Counted from the first letter of the stretch, positions 23,550 to 33,391 are shown. The stretch is 64,000 bases of DNA from Pelosinus sp. UFO1 (GCF_000725345.1 NZ_CP008852.1:2782001-2846000), one strand, 5' to 3'. The notes: a model not told the origin generated them from the sequence alone. Translations and numbers: made by a program.

Positions 23550-25361
23550 TTAAACACAATGTAATTTATTAATTTCATCTTTTATTCGTTGACTTTCTGC
23601 TAATGCCTGCAGAAAACCACTATCCCCCAGACGTTCTAATTCATCAGCCCTTAATCGGGACTGTTCATACAATAACTTTAAGTTTGTTAGGCGCATATTT
23701 TTTATACAATCATCAACCATTTTTATACTATCACTATCATTGTATTGTATATCAATTAACATAATATGGGATAATTCCGCATTTGCTGTCTCACTTAGCA
23801 TCATCGTCCAAGCAGTATCCGTAATATCTTTTCCCATATTATACTCTTTAAATATTAATTCGATTATTTCACGCCTGTGCTCTCCCTGTATTTCTGTAAC
23901 AGAAAGTTCTTTTTCAATATATGGTATAAGGGAGCTATCCCCACACATCAAGCGAATAAGATGTTTTTCGGCCTGCTCTATCGCAATCGATGGTTTTCTC
24001 GTAACCAATATATTAGATATATTCTTTCCTACATTTACATTTTTATCCTTTTTATTTTGAAACAAATATTTACGAACTTCACTACGTATTGCACTTTCGT
24101 CAATTGCTAACATCTGAGATATACGCGCAATATGCGTATTCACTTCTACAGCATTGTCTGCCGAAGCTAACACTGGAACTATTTTTGATACTACGGCAAC
24201 TTTACCTTCTAAACTACTATAATCTGTATTATCAAAAGCCTGCTTGATTTGATACTCCAAAACATCATTAGCTTCCTTAATTAATGTCTTAAAAGCTTCA
24301 GCGCCATGCTTACGGATAAATTCATCAGGATCTTTTCCATCAGGGATTAATACCACTCTCACATTTGCCCCCATACTGCGCAGAATTGTTAAAGCTCTGA
24401 CCGTAGCATTTTGACCAGCTGTATCACTATCATAAGCAAAACATATTTCGTTCGCATTGCGAAGTAATAACTTTGCCTGTTCTGGCGAAAAGGCTGTTCC
24501 TAATGACGCTACTACATTTTTTATGCCATAAGCATGAGCAGTAATAGCATCCATATAGCCTTCTACTACGATGGCTTGCCCAGATTCTTTTATAAACTTA
24601 TGAGCAGCATGAAAACCAAACAAAATATATCTTTTGTTAAAAACAGGGGTCTCTGGTGAATTAAGATATTTAGGTTGGCTATCATCAATCACTCTTCCAC
24701 CAAAACCAACTACCCGGCCACGTACATCAGAAATAGGAAACATAATGCGATTACGAAACCGATCATAAACACCATCACCAGAATTTCGTTCCACAATTAA
24801 ACCAGCTTTTAGCATAATATCCTGCTCTAACCCCCGTTCTAAGAAGGCATGCAATAATTTATCCCAAGCTGGGGGAGCAAAACCAATTTTAAAACTTTCA
24901 ATAACTTCATTTGTAACCCCACGGGATTCTAGGTACTCTTTTGCTTGCTTCCCATAGACTGTCTTTGTCAAACAAGCATAAAAAAACTCCCTAGCCAATT
25001 CATTAGCACGGTATAATTTAGTATGTTCCCGCTCCCTTGCCAACTCTTGTGGTGTTTTGTTCTTTTCTGGCAAAGGAATATTCATTTTTTGAGCCAACAT
25101 TTTCACCGCATCAAAGAAACTAACGTTTTCAATTTTCATCAAAAAATTGAATACATTACCACCACTTTGACAACCAAAACAATAAAAGAATCCTTTGTCA
25201 GGTGTTACAGAAAATGACGGAGTGTTCTCATGATGAAATGGACAGCAGCCCCAATAATTTTTCCCCTTTTTTTTCAAAGGAACATAATCTGATAGAATAC
25301 TTACTATGTCACTTTCAGAACGTAATCTATCAATAAACTCATCATAAACCGCATCTTTCAT
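23550..25361 (-). CDS. dnaG: DNA primase
   Basis: A 603-residue DnaG. The N-terminal CHC2 zinc finger uses Cys40, His43, Cys61 and Cys64 (CCPFHHENTPSF, FFYCFGCQSGG). The central TOPRIM domain shows VVEGYMDAI and FAYDSDTAGQNA. The C-terminal part is the DnaB helicase-interacting region. It makes RNA primers at the replication fork. GGTGAATTT precedes the ATG. Confidence 0.97.
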   Translation of the reverse strand: MKDAVYDEFIDRLRSESDIVSILSDYVPLKKKGKNYWGCCPFHHENTPSFSVTPDKGFFYCFGCQSGGNVFNFLMKIENVSFFDAVKMLAQKMNIPLPEKNKTPQELAREREHTKLYRANELAREFFYACLTKTVYGKQAKEYLESRGVTNEVIESFKIGFAPPAWDKLLHAFLERGLEQDIMLKAGLIVERNSGDGVYDRFRNRIMFPISDVRGRVVGFGGRVIDDSQPKYLNSPETPVFNKRYILFGFHAAHKFIKESGQAIVVEGYMDAITAHAYGIKNVVASLGTAFSPEQAKLLLRNANEICFAYDSDTAGQNATVRALTILRSMGANVRVVLIPDGKDPDEFIRKHGAEAFKTLIKEANDVLEYQIKQAFDNTDYSSLEGKVAVVSKIVPVLASADNAVEVNTHIARISQMLAIDESAIRSEVRKYLFQNKKDKNVNVGKNISNILVTRKPSIAIEQAEKHLIRLMCGDSSLIPYIEKELSVTEIQGEHRREIIELIFKEYNMGKDITDTAWTMMLSETANAELSHIMLIDIQYNDSDSIKMVDDCIKNMRLTNLKLLYEQSRLRADELERLGDSGFLQALAESQRIKDEINKLHCV

Positions 25362-25882
25362 AAATTCACCCTTAACCTACCCTATAGCAATTATGGCTTT
25401 TTACTTCCGACTAGATATCATTACAGCAAATCTATACTATTATCCTATTTTTCATATTTTCGCTATTTTTTCTTAATTTCCTGCTAATAATAGCATATCC
25501 AATCTAATTAAAAGAAAATCTAATTTTGATTTTGTGATTTATTTCTACATAAATTCCCATAATCCTTCTAGAATATAAATATACAGTTATACTTACTATC
25601 TTATACTAGAGACAATCGGATTCTACTTAGCTTTTAATCCCATCAAATTATTTATTGAATTCTTTCATAAACAATAGTATTCAATATAACTTATAAATAT
25701 CCTCTTTTCCCTATTGACAACACTTATATTATTTGATAATAAATTTAAAGTATGCGATTTCCTCTTAATTATGCTTATACACACATTACATTCTAAAAAT
25801 TTATGTATTTTTTTTGAAATAAAAGGTAATCGAACTATCCGTCGATTACCTTTCTATTACTAGATTCATCTTATTATGGGAT
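25362..25882. other. AT-rich intergenic region without a gene
   Basis: About 520 bp between dnaG and dgt, very rich in A and T. It holds the dnaG promoter region at its left end, a plus-strand promoter-like pair at 25714-25742 (TTGACA, 17 bp, TAATAA) and a terminator at 25825-25857. No reading frame with a ribosome site was found. Confidence 0.6.
25825..25857. terminator. Terminator of dgt
   Basis: AAAGGTAATCGA and TCGATTACCTTT form a 12-bp stem with T-rich flanks on both sides, 25 nt past the dgt stop. Confidence 0.75.
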
Positions 25883-26878
25883 TTACCGAGCAATCCATTT
25901 TGAAGGTATAAATAATTCTTCAAATAAATGAACAGCATATATATCCGTCAAACCAGCTATATAATCAACAATGGTTGCTTCTAACCCCCAATTTTCTTCT
26001 CGTTCTAAGAATTCCTGAGGTAAACTTTCTGGGTGAAGAGTAAAGTACTCGTACAGTTTATGAATGATATATTTTGCTTTCTTACGATCTGATTCTAACT
26101 CCGCAGAATGGTAGACTTTTTGAAACATGAACTCACGAAATTCTTCCATCGCATTTTTAACTTTTGCAGACAATTTTATTTCATTATAGCCATCTGAATT
26201 CTTAATCATATCAGATACCATAACAGTAATCATATTCGAAGGATTTGTACCTAATATGTGAGCAACTTTTTCCGGTAAATCAACAGCTTTAATCATACCT
26301 GCACGAATACCATCGTCATAATCATGGCATAGATAAGCAATACGATCGCCAATACGGACAATATTACCTTCTAAGGTAAATGGTTTATTTGCACCCGTAT
26401 GATTTAAAATTCCATCCTTTACCTCTAGTGTTAAATTTAGCCCCTTTCCATTACGTTCAAGATGCTCTACAACTCTTAAACTTTGTTCATTATGATTATA
26501 ATGTCCAATTAAATCACGTAGAGCGTACTCACCAACATGTCCAAATGGGGTATGTCCTACATCATGCCCTAAAGCAATTGCTTCTGTTAAATCTTCATTC
26601 AGCATTAGTCCTCTGGCAATTGTCCGAGATATTTGTGATACTTCTAAACTATGAGTCATGCGCATGCGATAATGATCGCCAGGAGAAATATATACTTGTG
26701 TTTTATGTTTTAAACGTCTAAAAGCCTTACTATGAATAATTCGATCACGATCACGTTGAAAAGCGGTGCGAAACTCACACGCATCTTCTTCTTTTTCCCG
26801 CATTGCATCCCTACTCTTACTTGCAAAAGCCGATAGCATCTTATGTTCTTGCTCCTCAATACGTTCACGTATGTTCAT
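25883..26878 (-). CDS. dgt: dGTP triphosphohydrolase-like HD protein
   Basis: A 331-residue HD-domain enzyme of the dGTPase type. The metal-binding residues lie in MRMTHSLEV, ALGHDVGHTPFGH and the later RIGDRIAYLCHDYDD. HSKAFRRLKHKTQV near the N-terminus is a family hallmark. It hydrolyses dNTPs to deoxynucleosides and triphosphate. GGAGGCGATATT precedes the ATG. In related Bacillota this gene commonly neighbours dnaG, as here. Confidence 0.93.
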   Translation of the reverse strand: MNIRERIEEQEHKMLSAFASKSRDAMREKEEDACEFRTAFQRDRDRIIHSKAFRRLKHKTQVYISPGDHYRMRMTHSLEVSQISRTIARGLMLNEDLTEAIALGHDVGHTPFGHVGEYALRDLIGHYNHNEQSLRVVEHLERNGKGLNLTLEVKDGILNHTGANKPFTLEGNIVRIGDRIAYLCHDYDDGIRAGMIKAVDLPEKVAHILGTNPSNMITVMVSDMIKNSDGYNEIKLSAKVKNAMEEFREFMFQKVYHSAELESDRKKAKYIIHKLYEYFTLHPESLPQEFLEREENWGLEATIVDYIAGLTDIYAVHLFEELFIPSKWIAR

Positions 26879-27084
26879 AATATCGCCTCCATTTTACAAA
26901 TAATCCATCATATGGAATACTATCTTCTCTCATTGTGACCTAACTTCTATTATCCATTTTATTCTTATAATCATTTCATCATATCATCCATTTATCCCTC
27001 CATTTTTCTCTACATTTCTGTTATAATAAAAAAAGATCTATTTTTTCAGTTTGCTGGCTATTCTAAATATGAAAGGAAGTTACT

Positions 27085-27561
27085 ATGAAAACTAAAGTTT
27101 TCCTACTCACATTGCTCCTTATGTTACTTTTTGCAGGCACTACTTTAGCTGCCAAACCAATCATCACAGCGGATCAACAATATTTTGATATTAATACAGG
27201 TTTATATGTATTAAACGGAAATGTTTACATAGAAGTAAAAAACCGTATTATTACTGCTGGTCAAGCTAAAGTAAATATGGGTTCCTTAGAAGTTTGGGGA
27301 ACTGGTGGCATAACAGTTAGCCAAGACGATATCTCCTTTACCGCTGATAAAGTATATGTATATGGCAGTCAAGATCATGCTGTCGTCGAAGGGAATGTAA
27401 TGTTCTCCCGTGCAAATCTTAAGGTTACTGCCAATCAAGTGGACTATAACTGGCGAGATAAAAATGCCGTGTTTAGCGGCAATGTACAAATTAGACAAAA
27501 TGACAACCTAGTGACTACGGATACTGCAAAATATAATATAGCTACAGATACCTTTCTATAG
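27085..27561 (+). CDS. lptA: LptA/OstA-like periplasmic protein
   Basis: A 158-residue protein with a signal peptide (MKTKVFLLTLLLMLLFAGTTLA) and an OstA-like beta-jellyroll repeat domain: ITADQQYFDINTGLYVLNGNV, ITAGQAKVNM, FTADKVYVYG, VTANQVDYNWRDKNAVFSGNV. LptA bridges lipopolysaccharide from the inner to the outer membrane. Its presence beside sporulation genes is expected in diderm Negativicutes and not in monoderm Bacillota. AAAGGAAG precedes the ATG. It is transcribed alone, so this may be a paralogue rather than the lptA of the main LPS export operon. Confidence 0.85.
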   Translation: MKTKVFLLTLLLMLLFAGTTLAAKPIITADQQYFDINTGLYVLNGNVYIEVKNRIITAGQAKVNMGSLEVWGTGGITVSQDDISFTADKVYVYGSQDHAVVEGNVMFSRANLKVTANQVDYNWRDKNAVFSGNVQIRQNDNLVTTDTAKYNIATDTFL

Positions 27562-27606
27562 GTGAATAAAAACCTCCAGCAAAAGAGCTGGAGGTTTTTA
27601 TTCACC
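27561..27606. terminator. Shared bidirectional terminator of lptA and the PPDK regulator gene
   Basis: A 20-bp near-perfect stem (GGTGAATAAAAACCTCCAGC with its complement) with a 6-nt loop spans the whole gap between two convergent genes. It touches both stop codons (TAG 27559-27561 and TAG 27606-27608). The T-tracts within the arms serve both strands. Confidence 0.9.
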
Positions 27607-28487
27607 TATGAACAGAACTCGTTCCCATAGATAGCTGACTGCTTCTTTTTGCAAACAAGTTCCATAATTTTATTTGCAGTTTCCTCAATCGCTTTGTTTG
27701 ATACATCAATAATCGGACATTTCAGCTTATACATAATACTTTTAGCGTATTCGACTTCCTCTGTAATTCGCTCGGAATCAGCATAACAGGAAGCAGGATC
27801 GAGTCCCATGGATCGTAGTCTTTCTGCACGAATGTTGTTAAGCTTAATAGGATCAATAATTAGCCCTACAATACGTTCTGCAGGAATTTCAAATAATTCT
27901 TTAGGTGGTGCCACCTCGGGAACCATTGGTACATTGGCCACTTTTAGTTCCTTATGAGCTAAGTACATACTAAGGGGAGTCTTAGATGTACGTGACACTC
28001 CAACCAATACAACATCTGCCTTTAAGATGCCACAAGGATTTTTACCATCATCATATTTTACTGCAAATTCAATCGCTGCAACACGCTTAAAATAAGCTTG
28101 ATCTAGTGTGTGAATTAGCCCAGGCTTTAATTGAGGATGCAGCCCAGACACATGCTGCACCGCATTAATCATAGGTCCCATAATATCTATGGTTGGAATG
28201 CCATGGCGCTTCGCTTGAGACAGCAATGCCTTCCTAAGCTCAGGGCCTACGATTGTATGGCAAATAACACTTGTATTATTTGCTGCTTCCTCAAGGATTC
28301 GTTCAATTTGATCAGTACTTTTAATATAAGGAATACGAATAATTTCAAAAGATCCAACTTGAAACTGACTAGCCGTTGCTCTAGCTATCATTTCCGCTGT
28401 TTCTCCAATAGAATCAGATAAAGCATAAATTATAGATGATTTAGCTATGATACTTACCTCCTTGTATACAACAACTATATATTGCAA
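27606..28487 (-). CDS. Pyruvate, phosphate dikinase regulatory protein (bifunctional kinase/phosphorylase)
   Basis: A DUF299/PDRP protein: IIYALSDSIGETAEMIARA at the N-terminus, the GVSRTSKTPLSMYLA P-loop and the LIIDPIKLNNIRAERL segment are diagnostic. It inactivates and reactivates pyruvate phosphate dikinase by threonine phosphorylation using ADP and Pi. The start is odd. The outermost conventional in-frame start, TTG 28487, abuts its only possible ribosome site. A strong AAGGAGG lies inside the frame and points to ATC (28451) or ATA (28448), which would give the family-typical N-terminus. The real protein probably begins there. Confidence 0.9.
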   Translation of the reverse strand: MQYIVVVYKEVSIIAKSSIIYALSDSIGETAEMIARATASQFQVGSFEIIRIPYIKSTDQIERILEEAANNTSVICHTIVGPELRKALLSQAKRHGIPTIDIMGPMINAVQHVSGLHPQLKPGLIHTLDQAYFKRVAAIEFAVKYDDGKNPCGILKADVVLVGVSRTSKTPLSMYLAHKELKVANVPMVPEVAPPKELFEIPAERIVGLIIDPIKLNNIRAERLRSMGLDPASCYADSERITEEVEYAKSIMYKLKCPIIDVSNKAIEETANKIMELVCKKKQSAIYGNEFCS

Positions 28488-28632
28488 CCTTCACTACATT
28501 TAATATCAATATATATATATATATCTAACTATAATGGCTCGACAAGTACTATATTGTGTATTATACGCTAAAATCATACAAATTCCTCTTTCTAGAACCT
28601 TAGAGAACACCTAGAGTAATCATTATTACAGC

Positions 28633-28666
28633 AAAATAAGCCCGTACAAATGTACAGGCTTATTTT
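28633..28666 (-). terminator. Terminator of glyQS
   Basis: AAAATAAGCCCGTACA and TGTACAGGCTTATTTT form a 16-bp stem with one mismatch and a 2-nt loop, 14 nt after the glyS stop. Confidence 0.8.
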
Positions 28667-28679
28667 CATTACGTTTTAT

Positions 28680-30743
28680 TTATAAAGCAACGATTTTACT
28701 CAAATCTGCCATCTTTGTACTAAGCCCCATAATGGCTTTTAGTAATGCTAAACGATTATTTCGGACATCTATCTCTTCAACCATAACCATTACCACACTA
28801 AAAAAGGCATCAATTGGCTGAGTCATGTTAATCATAATCCTTATAACACCAGCATAATCTTTCGCTTCTGTCATTTTGCAAACCTCTTGACAAGCCAATT
28901 TGTATGCATGGTATAAAGCACGTTCTTCGTCAACCATAAATAGATTTTCCTCAATTGTTTCAACTGGTGCATTTTTAGCTAAATTACCAACACGAGTAAA
29001 AGCCTGTACAGCTTTTTGCATCTCACTGCTGCAACCATCAGTTGCCATCGCTTTAGCCCTTAGCCAAGTATCATAAATATTATCCACACCAACTGCCATG
29101 ACTGCATCAATCAGATCATAACGAATATTTTCATCCGATAAAACATTTTTAATCCGCAAACGGAAAAACTCCTGTATTTCAGCTAGTAAATCCGCTTGTC
29201 GTTTATCATCATTAATACTTAGTAAATCCATTGCCTTAACTAGCATAGTATGTAAAGATACATGATATTTGCCGTCAATTAAGATGTTAACAATTCCAAG
29301 TGCCTGACGTCGTAAGGCATATGGATCTTGAGATCCTGTTGGTATTAAGCCACGACTAAAGGTTGCTACAATATTATCAAGCTTATCGGCAATACTAATA
29401 ACTCGTCCCGCAACACTCTCTGGTAATACATCGCCAGCAAAACGTGGTAAATAATGTTCAAATATAGCCTGAGCCACTTCTGGTTGCTCTTTATTTAATA
29501 ACGCATATTCTCGTCCCATGGTACCTTGTAATTCAGTAAACTCACAAACCATACCCGTAACAAGATCCGTCTTTGCTAAGGTAGCACCTCTTTCAATTAT
29601 AGGATGCAAATCATCAGTAGCCCCAACTGATTCGGCAATGTTAATTGAAAGCTCCTTAACACGTATTGTTTTATCATAGATTGTGCCCAAGCCTTCTTGA
29701 AAAACAATCGTCTTTAGTTTGTCTAAGCGATCAATTAATTTAACTTTCTTGTCTTCTTCAAAAAAGAACTGAGCATCAGACAACCTCGCTTTAAGCACCC
29801 TCTCATTACCATGACGAACAATATCAATATGTTCAGATCCACCATTACGAACAGTAATAAATACAGGTAGAAGTTTCCCTTCTTTAGAAATTACAGGGAA
29901 ATAACGTTGATGCTCACGCATAGGAGTAATTACAGCCTCTGGAGGCAGCGATAAATACTTATCTTCAAATTGTCCGTACAGGGCTGTAGGATATTCTACA
30001 AGATATACTACTTCTTCTAACAAATCTTCATCTATCGCAGCAGTACCGCCTTGATTAAGAGCAATTTTTTCAACTTGTTCACGAATCACCTTACGACGTA
30101 CATCTTGATCAACCATAACATAGTTTTTATGTAATGCATCAAAATAATCATCAACAGAATTAATGACTATTTCACCAATACTTAAGAATCGATGCCCACG
30201 AGTAACATTACTTGTGGATACTTCTGCAACGGTAAAAGGAATAACCTCATTACCAAAAAGTGCCACCATCCACCGAATAGGACGAACAAATTTCTTATCT
30301 AGATTAGCCCAACGCATATTTTTAGGGAAATTAAGACTATCAATAATACTAGTTAACATAGCCGGCAGTAACTCTTTTACCGGTTTGCCTACTTCATGCA
30401 CCATAGCATAAACATATCCATCTTTTACAACTAATTGAGCTGCATCTACCCCTTGCCCACGTGCAAACCCTTGAGCTGCTTTTGTAGGAGCACCATTATT
30501 ATCAAAGGCGATTTTTAGAGAAGGACCTTTGTTTTCACTATTTTTATCAGCCTGTTCCTCCACCATATTACGTATAATTAAGGCCATGCGGCGAGGTGTA
30601 CCGACAACTTTAATTTCACCATACCCAATTCTGAGTTCATCTAATTTACTTTTAGTAACACTTTCTAATTGACGTAAAGCCCCTGGCATAAACCTGGCAG
30701 GAATTTCTTCTGTACCAATTTCGAATAATAAATCTTTTGTCAT
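28680..30743 (-). CDS. glyS: Glycyl-tRNA synthetase beta subunit
   Basis: A 687-residue GlyS: LLFEIGTEEIPARFMPGAL at the N-terminus, TPRRMAL, the VITPMREHQRYFP segment and a C-terminal DALR-like anticodon region (about 560-680). It forms the alpha2beta2 enzyme with GlyQ and binds the tRNA. It starts 2 nt after glyQ, so the two are translationally coupled under one T-box. Confidence 0.97.
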   Translation of the reverse strand: MTKDLLFEIGTEEIPARFMPGALRQLESVTKSKLDELRIGYGEIKVVGTPRRMALIIRNMVEEQADKNSENKGPSLKIAFDNNGAPTKAAQGFARGQGVDAAQLVVKDGYVYAMVHEVGKPVKELLPAMLTSIIDSLNFPKNMRWANLDKKFVRPIRWMVALFGNEVIPFTVAEVSTSNVTRGHRFLSIGEIVINSVDDYFDALHKNYVMVDQDVRRKVIREQVEKIALNQGGTAAIDEDLLEEVVYLVEYPTALYGQFEDKYLSLPPEAVITPMREHQRYFPVISKEGKLLPVFITVRNGGSEHIDIVRHGNERVLKARLSDAQFFFEEDKKVKLIDRLDKLKTIVFQEGLGTIYDKTIRVKELSINIAESVGATDDLHPIIERGATLAKTDLVTGMVCEFTELQGTMGREYALLNKEQPEVAQAIFEHYLPRFAGDVLPESVAGRVISIADKLDNIVATFSRGLIPTGSQDPYALRRQALGIVNILIDGKYHVSLHTMLVKAMDLLSINDDKRQADLLAEIQEFFRLRIKNVLSDENIRYDLIDAVMAVGVDNIYDTWLRAKAMATDGCSSEMQKAVQAFTRVGNLAKNAPVETIEENLFMVDEERALYHAYKLACQEVCKMTEAKDYAGVIRIMINMTQPIDAFFSVVMVMVEEIDVRNNRLALLKAIMGLSTKMADLSKIVAL

Positions 30744-30745
30744 AA

Positions 30746-31621
30746 TTATTTAACCTCCTTGAGCAACGGAAAACCTAATTTTTCACGCTGTTCTAGATAA
30801 CCTTGTGCACAGAGCCTCGCCATATTACGTACCCGTCCAATAAAACCTGTACGTTCGCTAACACTAATAGCACCACGCGCATCCAATAAATTAAAAGTAT
30901 GAGAGCATTTTAATACATAATCATAAGCTGGCAGTACAAACCCAGATTCAATAATACGAATGGCTTCTTTTTCATACATATCAAAAAGCTGGAATAATAA
31001 GTTAACATCGGCTATTTCAAAGTTATAGTGTGATTGCTCTACTTCATTACGGTGAAATACATCACCATAAGTAACACCATTTACCCATTCTAATTCATAC
31101 ACGTTTTCTTTCCCTTGTATATACATAGCCAAGCGCTCCAAGCCATAGGTAATTTCTACGGATACAGGTTTAACATCGATACTACCGACTTGTTGAAAAT
31201 AAGTGAACTGAGTGATTTCCATACCATCAAGCCATACTTCCCAGCCAAGTCCCCATGCTCCAAGAGTTGGTGATTCCCAGTTATCTTCTACAAAACGAAT
31301 ATCATGTTGGCTAGGATCAATACCCAAACGAACTAAACTCTCTAAATACAATTCTTGAATGTTAGCTGGCGAGGGTTTCATAATAACCTGATATTGATGA
31401 TGTTGCAGTAAACGATTAGGATTTTCCCCATAGCGGCCATCAGCAGGGCGACGTGATGGCTCCACATACGCTACATTCCAAGGCTCAGGTCCTAAAGCCC
31501 TAAGGAAAGTAGCTGGGTTCATGGTGCCTGCCCCCTTCTCCACGTCATAAGGTTGCATTAAAATGCAATTTTGTTCAGCCCAGAAGTTCTGAAGTGTTAG
31601 AATCATCTCTTGAAAAGTCAA
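30746..31621 (-). CDS. glyQ: Glycyl-tRNA synthetase alpha subunit
   Basis: A 291-residue GlyQ with the class II catalytic core: [55 protein letters not shown] and [19 protein letters not shown]. It activates glycine. Expression is controlled by the T-box leader upstream. Confidence 0.98.
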   Translation of the reverse strand: MTFQEMILTLQNFWAEQNCILMQPYDVEKGAGTMNPATFLRALGPEPWNVAYVEPSRRPADGRYGENPNRLLQHHQYQVIMKPSPANIQELYLESLVRLGIDPSQHDIRFVEDNWESPTLGAWGLGWEVWLDGMEITQFTYFQQVGSIDVKPVSVEITYGLERLAMYIQGKENVYELEWVNGVTYGDVFHRNEVEQSHYNFEIADVNLLFQLFDMYEKEAIRIIESGFVLPAYDYVLKCSHTFNLLDARGAISVSERTGFIGRVRNMARLCAQGYLEQREKLGFPLLKEVK

Positions 31622-31649
31622 TTATAATAGCCTCCCTCAATATTAAATA

Positions 31650-31915
31650 AAATAAAAACCCCTTCATCCACAGTAACATATCGTTACAGGGACGAGAGGT
31701 TTAATCCCGCGGTTCCACCCTGATTGACCATATAATATATGATCCACCTTATACTATAGCAAGCTTTACTCTCCTAAAAAGGATCTATTAATCCAATTTT
31801 AGAATTTCCTCTTGCAGCTTGGGAATGCCCTTCACCTTTTAAATCGCTAGGCTTGCACCCTCCCTAGCTCGCTATAATTATAGGCTACTGTTTTCCCGCA
31901 TTGCCGTAATTTAGT
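31650..31915 (-). ncRNA. Glycine T-box riboswitch
   Basis: The minus strand carries the T-box sequence AGGGTGGAACCGCGGG (31706-31721) preceded by a long stem I. The specifier loop reads GAAGGGCATTCCC, giving GGC for glycine. After the T-box a terminator stem (CCTCTCGTCC with GGATGAAGGGG, G-U pairs included) runs into TTTTTATTTT at about 31650. Uncharged tRNA-Gly should stabilise the antiterminator and allow glyQS transcription. The leader accounts for most of the gap 31622-31960. Confidence 0.93.
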
Positions 31916-31960
31916 TAAAATCATAACAAACCTGACTTTATTTGTCAATGCTTATAGCAG

Positions 31961-32419
31961 CTAAATTCCACTATCATTGTGATGATTTTGCTTTTGCTCA
32001 TTCACACGTTTATCATCATCTGAGACTTCTGTCTCAGTTGTACTGCCGTCATTACGAACTACTTCAATACTGCAACGCTTAAACATTGCTACTAATACAC
32101 CAAGTGCAGCAATCTGTGGCAATACTACAGCTCCAATCGCCCCCAATGCTACGGGAATCTCCACAACAGTACGCCCCTCACTCTTGATACTGATCTTATT
32201 CACATTGCCTTCATGAAGCAATTCTTTTACCTTATCAATCACATCGCTAGAACGCACAGAAAAGTTGTCTGTCCACTTTGTATCTTTCTTATCATCAAGT
32301 TCAATTAAGGCCTCAAGTAAATTCCCTTGATTTCTTTCCAAAGCCTCTTTCGCCTCTTTGTAAGATATGCCAGTGCGCTCCCGTAGGATGTCAATGTTCT
32401 CCAATGTTATTTCTTCCAT
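31961..32419 (-). CDS. DUF4342 protein with UBA-like N-terminus
   Basis: A 152-residue protein. Residues 1-45 resemble a UBA/TS-N helical domain (LRERTGISYKEAKEALERNQGNLLEALIEL). The middle is a DUF4342 domain with KISIKSEGRTVVEIPVALGAIGAVVLPQIAALGVLVAMF, probably membrane-associated. A hydrophilic tail is rich in Asp, Asn and His. Function unknown. It sits between glyQ and recO with its own ribosome site (GGAGGGT). Confidence 0.8.
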   Translation of the reverse strand: MEEITLENIDILRERTGISYKEAKEALERNQGNLLEALIELDDKKDTKWTDNFSVRSSDVIDKVKELLHEGNVNKISIKSEGRTVVEIPVALGAIGAVVLPQIAALGVLVAMFKRCSIEVVRNDGSTTETEVSDDDKRVNEQKQNHHNDSGI

Positions 32420-32532
32420 TATTATACCCTCCTATCCACATTTTTCTTATTATCTCCCATTACAATCTTAGTTATTCGGTAAACAATACCGATTGTATCT
32501 TACCATCCACATAATTTTTAACGATGCTTTAC

Positions 32533-33285
32533 TTATGTTCCGCTTTGCATTACTCCGGACACTTGTTTTATAAAGTTCATAGACTTTAAAGGCTTGTCCA
32601 AGCAATGAGTTAAATATTCCATAAGTATTTTTTCAGTTTGCATTAAAACGGTACCACTTACAGTAAACTCAACAGGGTTTTTCCAATCAATATGTAATAA
32701 ACAAGTGATAAAATTATAAATTTTATCACTCACTTCTAGAAGGTCGTTGTGATCACAAGTTGTACAAACGCAGCCCCCACTGGTTAAGCTAAAATAACCA
32801 GGCAAGGTTAATACTTGGCCACAACTAACACATTCTTTAAATTGAGGATAGTAACCCATAATAAACAATAATTGCCAAGCCCAAGCCAGTGCCACCATAC
32901 GAGGATTACGTAAGCTAAGTACGATAAGCACTTCTACTAGTAAATCAAAAACTTGAGGTTCTGGTTGCCTCTCAGGACAAAGTTCTGCAACTAATTCCGC
33001 TATAAAAGTACCATATGCCATACAATTAAAATCTTCTTGCACATGTCGAAAAGAATGCTTTATTTCACACTGCTTAACAGAATCATAATTTTTCCCTGCC
33101 GCCAATCTTACATCGAGATGTGTAAATAGCTGCATTCCCCCAGCCAAAGGACTCTTGGGGCGTCTAGCCCCATTAGCAAACGCCGTAATTTTTCCATACT
33201 CACGAGAAAATAAAGTTACCATTTTATCAGCCTCGCCCCAGTCACGCGTGGCCACTAAAATGGCTTCTGTTTGATATTGTGCCAT
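32533..33285 (-). CDS. recO: DNA repair protein RecO
   Basis: A 250-residue RecO with an N-terminal OB fold (TEAILVATRDWGEADKMVTLFSREYGKITAFANGARRPKS), a helical middle and a C-terminal zinc site (CVSCG...CVCTTC). It loads RecA through RecF and RecR during recombinational repair. GAGGGAAAT precedes the ATG. Order yqzL-recO-glyQ-glyS follows B. subtilis, with a DUF4342 gene inserted. Confidence 0.95.
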   Translation of the reverse strand: MAQYQTEAILVATRDWGEADKMVTLFSREYGKITAFANGARRPKSPLAGGMQLFTHLDVRLAAGKNYDSVKQCEIKHSFRHVQEDFNCMAYGTFIAELVAELCPERQPEPQVFDLLVEVLIVLSLRNPRMVALAWAWQLLFIMGYYPQFKECVSCGQVLTLPGYFSLTSGGCVCTTCDHNDLLEVSDKIYNFITCLLHIDWKNPVEFTVSGTVLMQTEKILMEYLTHCLDKPLKSMNFIKQVSGVMQSGT

Positions 33286-33325
33286 ATTTCCCTCAATTAC
33301 CCTACTAAGAATTAAAAATTATGTA

Positions 33326-33352
33326 AGGGGCGGCACATAGTAGCTCGCCCCT
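33326..33352. repeat. GC-rich palindrome
   Basis: AGGGGCG and CGCCCCT form a perfect 7-bp stem around a 13-nt loop, between recO and yqzL, with no T-tract. It stands out from the AT-rich surroundings and resembles REP-type palindromes. Confidence 0.45.
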
Positions 33353-33391
33353 ATCGCGATTTCAGAACTATCATATTCAATACAAGGACAA

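Noticed and set aside
28500-28525. AT dinucleotide run upstream of the PPDK regulator gene
   Set aside because: A short low-complexity tract in an AT-rich genome; no sign of phase-variable control of a start or promoter.
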